Below are positions 1 to 5,794 of a stretch of 5,933 bases of DNA, in pieces; within the stretch, counting starts at the first letter, position 1; every line of letters starts with the position of its first letter. The notes below the pieces were generated by a model, which had not been told where the DNA came from, did no database searches, and saw nothing but the letters and a program-made list of their open reading frames with translations. The DNA comes from Actinomycetota bacterium (GTDB taxonomy: Bacteria; Actinomycetota; Acidimicrobiia; Spongiisociales; ZC4RG35). Position numbers and translations under genes: made by a program. Location of the stretch: NCBI GenBank assembly GCA_003242515.1, contig QGUS01000114.1:1-5933 (forward strand), given 5' to 3'.

Positions 1-695
1 TCCACCGCGGTGGCGATGGCGGCGTCGCCTTCCCCGTTGGCGGCGACCAGCGCCGGGTAGCGGTGCATGGCGGTGTACACGTCGAACAGCGAGGGGTCGG
101 TGGCGAGGCGGGCGAACATGGTCGCCATGGCCCGGGCGGTGGTCCGGAGCACGGGCGCTCCGCAGCCATCCACCCCGACCGGCGTCACGTCATGGGAGCC
201 GATCTCGGAGACGAACTCCACAATCTCCCGTTGCAGGGGATGCCCGGGGTCGAGATAGGTGTCGGTGGGCCATCCTTCCGCGACGCAGGCGCCGAGAAGG
301 CGGGCGTGCTTGCCCGGGCAGTGGGGCCAGTTCGGGCGGGGACGTGGGTGGCCGGCCCGCCACAGCATTCGGGTGGCCCGGTCCGAGAGCAGCCAGGACG
401 GCGGGCACCGGAGGTCCGCCTCGGTGAGCCCGTACCGCTCCAGGGTCGAGTGCACGATGCCTGTGTGCGCCGGCAGCCCCCGGTGCGAGGCGCAGGCGAG
501 GGCCAGCTGCAGCGGGGTCAGGTCGGCGTGCCGCCGGGACACGGCCGCCTGGAACGGCTTGGCGGAGGACCTCAGGTAGAAGGGACGGTCGATGTCCCCG
601 CTGGAGGCCACCACCCTGCCGTCGGCGTCACAGACGCAGACGACCCCGTCGTGATGGGTCTCGGCGAGGCCGGAGCGCACGCTCCGGGCGAGCAT
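1..695 (-). CDS. Asparaginase II-family protein (3' end cut by window edge)
   Basis: Probable L-asparaginase of the zinc-dependent asparaginase II family (Rhizobium etli type), hydrolysing asparagine to aspartate and ammonia in the cytoplasm. Only 231 residues are visible of a family usually a little over 300, and no stop is reached before base 1. Family landmarks appear in order: RSSAKPFQ (residues 42-49, the Ser-x-x-Lys pair S43/K46), ACASH (67-71, second active-site Ser S70), CPGKHA (126-131, with C126, K129, H130) and VDGCGAP (175-181, with D176 and C178). In the R. etli enzyme the equivalent Cys, Lys and Cys bind zinc, so the active site seems intact. The usual NNCSGKHAG block reads PHCPGKHAR here, and the loop between S43 and S70 is a few residues short. 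The ATG at 695 shares its A with the stop of the upstream rsiG-like gene (TGATG), implying translational coupling. The family is clear; asparagine as substrate is inferred. Confidence 0.88.
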   Translation of the reverse strand, partial: MLARSVRSGLAETHHDGVVCVCDADGRVVASSGDIDRPFYLRSSAKPFQAAVSRRHADLTPLQLALACASHRGLPAHTGIVHSTLERYGLTEADLRCPPSWLLSDRATRMLWRAGHPRPRPNWPHCPGKHARLLGACVAEGWPTDTYLDPGHPLQREIVEFVSEIGSHDVTPVGVDGCGAPVLRTTARAMATMFARLATDPSLFDVYTAMHRYPALVAANGEGDAAIATAV

Positions 696-1219
696 CAGGA
701 CCTGTCGTCGCCCACCGACGACCGGAGCCGGGCGACGATCTCCGCCTGCAGCGTGTCGATGACGTTGTGGAGCTGGCGGCGCTGCGCCGACAGGGCGGCC
801 TCCACCTCCGACAGGCGGTCGAGCGCCTCCTGCACCTCCTCGTCCGTGAGGTCGGGGAGCTGGGTGAGCACGGCGTCGTCCATGATCTTGTCGATCAGGC
901 GCCGGCCGGTGGTCGAAGGCAGCGGCGGCATCACATCGAGGTGCTTGAGGTTCGGCTGGTCACCGAGGACGAGGCCGGACGCCAGGATCTCCGGCAGCGC
1001 CTCCATGAGGGTGCGGGACTCCTCCCCCCGCCGGCGCTTCATCTCGAAGGCCAGCAGGTCCATGCGGCCGTGGAGGAGCCGGCGGTAGTAGGAGATCTGG
1101 GCCTCCAGCTCGCTCGCGGTCTCACGGCGCTGCCGGAGCTCCGGGAGGTCGACCTGGTCGAGCCCCTCGAGGTACTCGGGCTCGAGCACGATGTCTATGC
1201 GACGGCGACGTTCGGTCAC
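695..1219 (-). CDS. rsiG: RsiG-like c-di-GMP-responsive anti-sigma factor
   Basis: Probable homologue of RsiG, which in Streptomyces binds c-di-GMP and sequesters the sporulation/flagellar-type sigma factor WhiG. The protein is 174 residues from the chosen start, helical and highly charged, with no signal peptide. The RsiG hallmark, a repeated E-x3-S-x2-R-x3-Q-x3-D helix motif, occurs twice with perfect spacing: E39, S43, R46, H50, D54 and E140, S144, R147, H151, D155. Both copies have His where the described motif has Gln. The N-terminus is strongly basic (TERRRR). The GTG at 1219 is preferred because it lies about 10 bp after the peptidase stop and gives a compact MTERRRR start. A GTG at 1228 or an ATG at 1288 are in frame, but the latter would overlap the peptidase by 59 bp. 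No strong Shine-Dalgarno precedes it, only GGGA close by. Its stop overlaps the asparaginase start. No WhiG-type sigma gene lies in the window, so the partner is inferred. Confidence 0.82.
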   Translation of the reverse strand: MTERRRRIDIVLEPEYLEGLDQVDLPELRQRRETASELEAQISYYRRLLHGRMDLLAFEMKRRRGEESRTLMEALPEILASGLVLGDQPNLKHLDVMPPLPSTTGRRLIDKIMDDAVLTQLPDLTDEEVQEALDRLSEVEAALSAQRRQLHNVIDTLQAEIVARLRSSVGDDRS

Positions 1220-1229
1220 GCTTCCCACG

Positions 1230-2327
1230 TTACCGGCAGGCAGCGATGAGAGTGGGATAAGGGTTGACCGCGGGCCCGCCGCGGCCACTCGGGTGGATCT
1301 CGAAGTGGAGGTGCGGACGGCCGCCGCGGGCGTTGCCGGTGTCCCCGTTGAAGCCGATCACCTGTCCCTGCTTCACCCGCTGGCCGTTGGAGACGTTCCA
1401 GCCGCTGAGGTGGGCGTAGTAGTAGGCGACGCCGTTGTTGGCGGTGAGCCAGATCACCCGGCCGCCGAGGCCGCCCTCGCGGATGGAGACGACGCCGTCG
1501 GTGACGGCGTAGATGGGCTCGTTCCACGGGGCGAACATGTCGGTGCCCTTGTGCTGGCGGCCGCCGGAGCGCGGGGCGCCCCAGCTGTTGGTGAACTGGG
1601 TGCGGCCCGGGGTGATCGGGCAGATGAACGGCCCCACCTGGACCGACCCGGCCATGCGCTGCTTGCGGGCCGCCTCGGCGGCCGCACGCTCCGCCTCGTA
1701 CTTCTTGGCCAGGTCCTTGCAGCGCTGGCTCATCTTCTGATACGCCGCCGCCTCGGCGTCCATGGCGGAGTTCATCTCCTCCATGGCCACCCGGGCCTCT
1801 TCGGACCTGGCGACCAGGTCCTCGTGGACCTGGTCGAGCTCGGCCTGGAGGCGGTCGAGGTCGGCCCGCTGGGCGAACAGGCCCTGCAGCGAGCGCTGCC
1901 CGCCGATGGCCGCGGCCGAGAGGAACTCCTGGGTGGTGAGCAGCTCGTCGAGGGACTGGGCGGAGAGGATGATGCCCGGGGTCGAGGTGCCGCCCTGCAT
2001 GTAGATCTCGACGATCTGCTGCTGGATCTGCTCCTCGATCTCGTCCCGACGGGCCTCGGCCTTCTCCGCCGACTCCTGGATGCGGGCCTGGCGCCGCTCG
2101 AGACGCTCCACGTCGGCGAGGGCCTGGTCGTAGGCGAGGGTCGCCTGACGGAACCGCTCCTGGGCGCGGACGTAGTCGTCGTACTGCTGCCTGGAGTCGG
2201 CGCAGGCGGCATCGACCTGGGCCTTGGTGACCGCAGTAGCAGGTTGCATCGGAACGGCGGCCACCGCCACGGCCACCGCGAGAACCACCAGAACCACGGC
2301 GCGGGAACGCGCCTTGATGGCCTTCAT
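1230..2327 (-). CDS. Secreted M23 (LytM) peptidase with N-terminal coiled coil
   Basis: Zinc metallopeptidase predicted to cut peptide cross-links of peptidoglycan outside the membrane. The 365-residue protein has a signal peptide (basic MKAIKARSR, hydrophobic core about 10-26). Charged coiled-coil segments follow at about 44-110 and 150-222, with a short IYMQGG...LDELL linker like that of EnvC/PcsB-type cell-wall hydrolases. The M23 domain spans about 230-365. Its zinc and catalytic residues are complete: H259 and D263 (HKGTD), H306 (YAHLSG), and H339 and H341 (HLHFE). It is therefore probably an active enzyme, not an EnvC-like activator. Four cysteines (C42, C203, C236, C364) could form disulfides after export. 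The ATG at 2327 is the start that retains the basic n-region of the signal peptide. No good Shine-Dalgarno is seen, but a TANNNT hexamer nine bases upstream suggests a near-leaderless mRNA. The rsiG-like gene follows about 10 bp downstream on the same strand. Confidence 0.94.
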   Translation of the reverse strand: MKAIKARSRAVVLVVLAVAVAVAAVPMQPATAVTKAQVDAACADSRQQYDDYVRAQERFRQATLAYDQALADVERLERRQARIQESAEKAEARRDEIEEQIQQQIVEIYMQGGTSTPGIILSAQSLDELLTTQEFLSAAAIGGQRSLQGLFAQRADLDRLQAELDQVHEDLVARSEEARVAMEEMNSAMDAEAAAYQKMSQRCKDLAKKYEAERAAAEAARKQRMAGSVQVGPFICPITPGRTQFTNSWGAPRSGGRQHKGTDMFAPWNEPIYAVTDGVVSIREGGLGGRVIWLTANNGVAYYYAHLSGWNVSNGQRVKQGQVIGFNGDTGNARGGRPHLHFEIHPSGRGGPAVNPYPTLIAACR

Positions 2328-2336
2328 TCGCAGGAA

Positions 2337-2342
2337 ATGCTA
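2337..2342 (-). promoter_or_regulatory. Candidate -10 element for a near-leaderless peptidase mRNA
   Basis: On the minus strand TAGCAT fits the actinobacterial -10 consensus TANNNT and ends nine bases before the peptidase ATG. Transcription would then start within a few bases of the start codon, which would explain the missing Shine-Dalgarno. No convincing -35 is visible. It lies in the 46-bp gap after the MoaD-fusion gene and would let the peptidase, rsiG-like and asparaginase genes be expressed separately from it. Tentative. Confidence 0.3.
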
Positions 2343-2373
2343 ACTCCGACCGCTTTCCAGGTGTAGTCGCGGC

Positions 2374-3369
2374 TCAGAGGATGAAGGAAGCGATCGGGTA
2401 GATGAGGGCCGCGGCGAGCATCGCCCCGTCCAGGGACGGCAGCGCGCCGGGGGCGATCTCGGACAGCCTCACCTCGCCGCGCCGGAACATCGAGGACAGG
2501 CCGCGTCCGGCGACCATAGCCACGGCGATGCCAATTCCGACCAGCAGGTAACCCACCACGTCGGCCTCCCAGAGCATCGCCGGGACGACCGCTCCGAAGA
2601 CCGCCACCACCGCCATCGTGGAGATCGGGTCGAGAAACGGGATGGCGGGCATGCGGGCCACGATCGACCCGAAAGCGGTGCCGGCGATCACCGACACCAG
2701 GAACACGCCGACCAGCGATTCATCGGGAGACGAGGGCGAGTCGGCAAGCACGAGGGAAGCGGTGGCGAGGCCGGCGATGATCGAGGCGAGAGCGGTCGGG
2801 GCGTAGACCTCGACCTCCCGATACTCCCTGAAGGCGACGGCCCAGCCGAAGGTGATGGCCACCGCGAGGGCGACGGCGAGCGTGTAGCCGGCGCTGCCCG
2901 CGGCGTGGGCGGCGATGGCGGACGAGGCCGCGGTGGCGGCGACCGCCAGGGGGGCGAACCTCCTCCCGCGGGCGGCGAAGGCGGAGCCGATGTCGAGCGC
3001 CCACACCGAGGCGATGGCGACCAGGCCGGCGGCCCAGATCTCCCCGCCCCGCATCGAGGTGAGCACGGCGATCACGCCGACCAGGAAGGCGGCGAGCGCC
3101 ATGGGGTCGAAGCCGGACACCGCCATGGCCCGATTGCCACCGGACACCGGAGGGAGCAGGACGATCTCGTCGTCGTCGCCGACCGGCCGGTCCGGGGAGG
3201 CCTCCTCACCGTTCACCCAGATCCGGGAGGCCTTCACGCCGGCGGCGAACTCGTCCCCGTAGGCCCGGGTCGCCAGGTCGATCACGCCGGCCACCGTGTC
3301 GCCGTCGAACTCGGCGCGCCCGGTGCCTGCGATCTCCCGCAGGTTGGCGAACATCCGCAGCTTTGCCAT
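2374..3369 (-). CDS. MoaD/ThiS-like domain fused to nine-helix membrane domain (CdsA-like?)
   Basis: A 331-residue protein with two parts. Residues 1-78 match a MoaD/ThiS beta-grasp sulfur-carrier domain, from MAKLRMFANLREIAG to a VNGEEA strand and the signature PPVSGG (residues 73-78), where free MoaD would end. The frame instead continues through NRA into about nine hydrophobic helices (roughly 89-106, 110-130, 139-158, 161-180, 189-209, 218-238, 248-266, 270-288, 313-331). The end, from FRRG (295-298) to APGALPSLDG (306-315), resembles a worn version of the CdsA (phosphatidate cytidylyltransferase) signature KR..KD..PGHGG.LDR.D, keeping one Asp (D314) and losing the rest. MoaD-like identity is well supported; the CdsA relationship is an inference. 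The ATG at 3369 is chosen because the domain begins there. A further in-frame extension upstream runs antisense to the neighbouring gene and is not coding. An in-frame ATG at 3126 (M82) could separately start the membrane part. The divergent gene is 60 bp away. Confidence 0.82.
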   Translation of the reverse strand: MAKLRMFANLREIAGTGRAEFDGDTVAGVIDLATRAYGDEFAAGVKASRIWVNGEEASPDRPVGDDDEIVLLPPVSGGNRAMAVSGFDPMALAAFLVGVIAVLTSMRGGEIWAAGLVAIASVWALDIGSAFAARGRRFAPLAVAATAASSAIAAHAAGSAGYTLAVALAVAITFGWAVAFREYREVEVYAPTALASIIAGLATASLVLADSPSSPDESLVGVFLVSVIAGTAFGSIVARMPAIPFLDPISTMAVVAVFGAVVPAMLWEADVVGYLLVGIGIAVAMVAGRGLSSMFRRGEVRLSEIAPGALPSLDGAMLAAALIYPIASFIL

Positions 3370-3384
3370 CGGCCCCGAGGGTAT

Positions 3385-3401
3385 ATCCGGATGTGCCGGA
3401 T
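3385..3401. repeat. 17-bp inverted repeat in divergent promoter region (candidate operator)
   Basis: A perfect 6-bp dyad, ATCCGG, five bases (ATGTG), then CCGGAT, lies in the middle of the 60 bp between two divergent genes. CCGGAT also occurs as a direct repeat with a 9-bp period (3387-3392 and 3396-3401). Its position would cover where a -35 should lie for the plus-strand gene and the AT-rich stretch closest to the minus-strand start, as expected for a shared operator. The half-sites are short, so chance cannot be excluded. Confidence 0.35.
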
Positions 3402-3416
3402 TGCCGACCAATCCCG

Positions 3417-3422
3417 TACGCT
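3417..3422 (+). promoter_or_regulatory. Candidate -10 for leaderless transcript of the 140-residue gene
   Basis: TACGCT fits the actinobacterial TANNNT -10 consensus and ends exactly seven bases before the ATG at 3430. That is the spacing at which transcription would begin at the A of the start codon. No Shine-Dalgarno lies in the C-rich stretch between, which supports a leaderless mRNA. No clear -35 is visible. Confidence 0.4.
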
Positions 3423-3429
3423 CGCCCCC

Positions 3430-3852
3430 ATGACGGACCGGATCACCGTCGCCGTCGAGGTGCCCCTGGTCGGTGACGAGCGCCTCAAGAACTGGGCGAA
3501 GGTCGTGGAGTCGGTGGACTCGAGCCGCGCCTCGGGCTGGGCGTTCGAAGGGCCGTTCGTGGCACCCGGTGGCATCCAGGACGTGCCCACCGGGTCGGTG
3601 CTGCTCGTCTACGGGGAGAAGGGCTCGCGGGGCAACCCCCAGCCCCACGCCAGGGTGTACCGGGTGAACGGCGACGCCACGCTGACCCTCGAGGGGGAGG
3701 CCAAAGGGAGGGCCTGGGCGCGTACGATTCGAGACGTGGTCGAGCGGTGCCTCGACATGGAGCCCGTGAGGGTGGACCTCTCGGGCGTCAGTGACGAGAC
3801 CCTGGCCGCGGAGCTGATCGCCCGCGGATGGAGCGTGGAGCCACCGAGATGA
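3430..3852 (+). CDS. Hypothetical protein, 140 residues, coupled to quinone oxidoreductase
   Basis: I do not recognise this family. The protein is soluble-looking with no signal peptide or membrane helix. It starts with a beta-strand-like segment (RITVAVEVPLVG), then a probable helix (RLKNWAKVVESV), a Gly/Pro-rich middle (GWAFEGPFVAPGG, VPTGSVLLVYGEKGS), a helix at about 93-109 and a C-terminal region ending GWSVEPPR. It has one cysteine (C107) and no obvious catalytic or metal motif. Codon use is strongly GC-ending in this frame, and the ATG at 3430 has a leaderless-type -10 upstream, so it is very likely a real gene. Its TGA overlaps the ATG of the quinone oxidoreductase (ATGA), implying co-translation and perhaps a linked job, but its role is unknown. 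Confidence 0.72.
   Translation: MTDRITVAVEVPLVGDERLKNWAKVVESVDSSRASGWAFEGPFVAPGGIQDVPTGSVLLVYGEKGSRGNPQPHARVYRVNGDATLTLEGEAKGRAWARTIRDVVERCLDMEPVRVDLSGVSDETLAAELIARGWSVEPPR
3837..3840 (+). promoter_or_regulatory. Shine-Dalgarno of quinone oxidoreductase
   Basis: GGAG sits eight bases before the ATG at 3849, inside the end of the upstream gene. It decides the start: an in-frame ATG at 3828 would put seven extra residues (MERGATE) ahead of the canonical MRAALV terminus and has no comparable site. Confidence 0.6.
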
Positions 3853-4817
3853 GAGCAGCACTCGTCACCGCCAAGGGCGGCCCCGAGGTCATCGAGGTCG
3901 CCGACCAGCCGATCCCCGAGCCGGGCCCCGGCCAGCTCCTGGTGAAGGTCGCCGCCGGCGGGGTCAACTTCATCGACATCTACCAGCGCGAGGGCGTCTA
4001 CCCGATGGAGTACCCCTTCGTGCCGGGCAACGAGGGCGCCGGCACGGTGGAGGCCGTCGGCGAGGGCGTGACCACCTTCGGACCTGGCGACCGGGTCGGA
4101 TGGTCGGGGACGCTGGGCAGCTTCCGGGAGTACCACCTGGTCCCGGCGGACCGGGCGGTGGCGGTACCAGAAGACGTCGACCTGGAGACCGCGGCCGCCG
4201 CCCTGCTCCAGGGGATGACCGCCCACTTCCTGGTACACGGCACCTTCCCGCTCGGGCCGGGACACCGCTGCCTGATCCACGCCGGAGCGGGCGGCGTCGG
4301 CCTCCTCCTCACCCAGATGGCGAAGATGCTGGGCGCCGAGGTGGCCACCACGGTCGGCTCGCCGGAGAAGGCCGAGTTGAGCCGGGCCGCCGGGGCGGAC
4401 CTCGTGATCGACTACACGCAGTCCGACTTCGCCGCGGAGATCGAGGCCGCCTGGGGACCGAGGCCCCTCGACGTGGTCTACGACGGGGTCGGAGCGTCGA
4501 CCTTCGAGAAGGGCCTGACCCTCCTGAAGAAGCGGGGGATGATGGTGACCTTCGGCAACGCCTCGGGCGTCGTGCCCCCCGTCGCTCCCCTCGAGCTGAT
4601 GCGAAACGGGTCGCTCTTCCTCACCCGGCCCATGCTCTACGACTACGTCGCCGAACGCGCCGACCTGGAGCGGAGGGCGTCCGACGTGTTCCGCTGGATC
4701 GCGGCCGGGGATCTCCAGGTCCGGATCGGCGGCAGATACACCCTCGACCAGGTGGCGCAGGCGCAGGTCGACCTGGCGAGCCGGAAGACCACCGGGAAGC
4801 TGATCGTCGTCCTCTAG
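3849..4817 (+). CDS. qor: NAD(P)H:quinone oxidoreductase, zinc-free MDR family
   Basis: Medium-chain dehydrogenase/reductase of the quinone oxidoreductase (E. coli QorA-like) group, expected to reduce quinones or similar enones with NADPH in the cytoplasm. Its 322 residues are full family length. Landmarks are MRAALVTAKGGPEV at the N-terminus, GVNFIDIYQREGVYP (38-52, typical of Qor), PFVPGNEGAG (56-65, no zinc Cys), the nucleotide-binding AGAGGVG (145-151) in the Rossmann domain (about 125-260), DYT (188-190) near the cofactor phosphate site, and TTGKLIVVL at the C-terminus. The structural-zinc cysteine cluster of alcohol dehydrogenases is absent. It begins by ATGA overlap with the preceding unknown gene. 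Its TAG is shared as CTAG with the stop of the convergent hydrolase-fold gene. The natural substrate cannot be told from sequence. Confidence 0.93.
   Translation: MRAALVTAKGGPEVIEVADQPIPEPGPGQLLVKVAAGGVNFIDIYQREGVYPMEYPFVPGNEGAGTVEAVGEGVTTFGPGDRVGWSGTLGSFREYHLVPADRAVAVPEDVDLETAAAALLQGMTAHFLVHGTFPLGPGHRCLIHAGAGGVGLLLTQMAKMLGAEVATTVGSPEKAELSRAAGADLVIDYTQSDFAAEIEAAWGPRPLDVVYDGVGASTFEKGLTLLKKRGMMVTFGNASGVVPPVAPLELMRNGSLFLTRPMLYDYVAERADLERRASDVFRWIAAGDLQVRIGGRYTLDQVAQAQVDLASRKTTGKLIVVL
4814..4817. other. Palindromic CTAG shared as stop codon by two convergent genes
   Basis: The four bases CTAG supply TAG on both strands: 4815-4817 ends the quinone oxidoreductase and the complement of 4814-4816 ends the alpha/beta hydrolase-fold gene. 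No space remains between the genes, so any terminator must lie within a coding region. I see no hairpin with a T-run nearby. Confidence 0.9.
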
Positions 4818-5794
4818 CGGCCGGCGGCGACCCGGGCGGCGTCGATGACGGTCGCCGGCGCCTCGAGGTGCGCCGCCCACGCCTCCGCCTGGATCACGGA
4901 GATGCTTGGGACCTCTCCGATGATCCGGTCGACCGACTCCCTCGGCACCGGGCCCTTGGTGCTCCACACGTAGACCGTGGGCACCCTGATCTCGTCCAGG
5001 TCCGACGGGATCAGCGACGCCTGCGGCGTGTTCCAGAAGGCGTGGATCGACTTCGTCGAGTTCCGGATGCGGGCGGCGGCGTCCCGGTCCACGACCTGCT
5101 GCGGGGTGGGGCACCAGCCGCCCTCGGCGCAGTGCGGCGCCCACACGCGCTGGCTGAAGCGGCCCAGCGTCTCGTAGGTGTAGGTCATCGACGGCCCGAT
5201 GATCGGCAGGCGCTGCGCCCGCTGGCGCCACTCGTCGGCCGCCCAGAAATCGGTGTCCACCAGGACGAGCCCCGCCACCAGGTCGGGACGGCGGACGGCG
5301 AGGTCGGCGGCGACCCAGCCGCCGAAGCCGACACCGGCCACCACGACGTCCCGGTAGCCCAGCTGCTCGACGACCCCACCGACCACCTCGGCCATCCCGG
5401 CGATGGTGAGGCGATGGTGCCCGGGCTCGGTGATCCGGGTGCTGAGCCCGAATCCGGGGAGGTCGACGGTGAGCGCCCGGAAGCCGTCGGCGGCCGTGGC
5501 CACGTCCCCCATGGCCACCGAACCGCCGACGTCGACGTCGTGGAGGAGGATCAGCGGTGTGGCCCCGTCGGCGTGCTGGACGACCCTGATGCGGAGGCCG
5601 TCGACTGAGATCAGGCTCTCGGGGTCGACCCGCAGCGACTCCACCGAGGAGACCTCCACCAGCTCGATGTTGTTCTGGGTCGTGTAGTTCCAGATGAAGG
5701 TCGCCACCGCGGCCAGCATCACGATCAGGCCCAGGAACCGGGCGATGACCCGGCTCGGCCGGTCTTGCTTGGGAGGCGGGACGAGTCCTGGCAT
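4814..5794 (-). CDS. Membrane-anchored alpha/beta hydrolase-fold protein, probably catalytically dead
   Basis: A 326-residue protein: a basic N-terminus (KQDRPSR), one membrane segment (about 17-36, IARFLGLIVMLAAVATFIW), then an alpha/beta hydrolase fold (about 60-326). The positive-inside pattern puts the folded domain outside the membrane, and the close pair C222 and C228 would suit a disulfide there. Fold landmarks are clear: LILLHD (81-86), DLPGFGLS (111-118), the nucleophile elbow (AGVGFGG, 153-159), a VPTVYVW strand (271-277) and AAHLEAP (307-313). The elbow has Gly156 where serine is required. The usual Asp after the VYVW strand appears replaced by Gly281 (STKGPVP), and the HG oxyanion motif reads HD (85-86). 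Only H309 of the triad remains. A binding or scaffold role is more likely than ester hydrolysis; the partner is unknown. The ATG at 5794 overlaps the stop of the LutC-like gene (TGATG). Confidence 0.88.
   Translation of the reverse strand: MPGLVPPPKQDRPSRVIARFLGLIVMLAAVATFIWNYTTQNNIELVEVSSVESLRVDPESLISVDGLRIRVVQHADGATPLILLHDVDVGGSVAMGDVATAADGFRALTVDLPGFGLSTRITEPGHHRLTIAGMAEVVGGVVEQLGYRDVVVAGVGFGGWVAADLAVRRPDLVAGLVLVDTDFWAADEWRQRAQRLPIIGPSMTYTYETLGRFSQRVWAPHCAEGGWCPTPQQVVDRDAAARIRNSTKSIHAFWNTPQASLIPSDLDEIRVPTVYVWSTKGPVPRESVDRIIGEVPSISVIQAEAWAAHLEAPATVIDAARVAAGR

Noticed and set aside
63..1088. Plus-strand open frame of 341 codons
   Set aside because: Antisense to the asparaginase and rsiG-like genes. 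Its Gly/Arg/His-rich translation has no domain features.
1220..1288. Longer rsiG-like start at 1288
   Set aside because: It would overlap the peptidase by 59 bp and add a poorly charged tail unlike the basic TERRRR start. It is not fully excluded, since no start has a strong ribosome site.
1191..2366. Plus-strand open frame of 391 codons
   Set aside because: Antisense to the M23 peptidase, whose catalytic motifs and signal peptide are clear. The translation is a low-complexity V/L/G/D-rich string typical of the opposite strand of high-GC genes.
3380..3386. TATA-like stretch as a -10 for the MoaD-fusion gene
   Set aside because: The minus-strand reading around GATATAC does not fit TANNNT cleanly, so I do not list it as a promoter.
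2905..3429. Upstream in-frame extension of the 140-residue protein
   Set aside because: Antisense to the MoaD fusion and crosses the divergent promoter region. Coding character begins at the ATG at 3430.
3370..3861. 164-residue N-terminal extension of the MoaD-fusion frame
   Set aside because: It runs antisense through the divergent 140-residue gene and is His/Pro/Arg-rich. The MoaD domain begins exactly at the ATG at 3369.
4780..4860. Intrinsic terminator between the convergent genes
   Set aside because: No stem-loop followed by a T-run was found. The GC-rich repeats of cggc/gccg here are ordinary coding sequence.
3609..5231. Minus-strand open frame of 540 codons
   Set aside because: Antisense to the quinone oxidoreductase and out of frame in the hydrolase-fold gene; composition is that of a shadow frame.
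4100..5608. Plus-strand open frame of 502 codons
   Set aside because: Out of frame within qor, then antisense to the hydrolase-fold gene. It is Arg/Gly/Pro-rich with no motifs.
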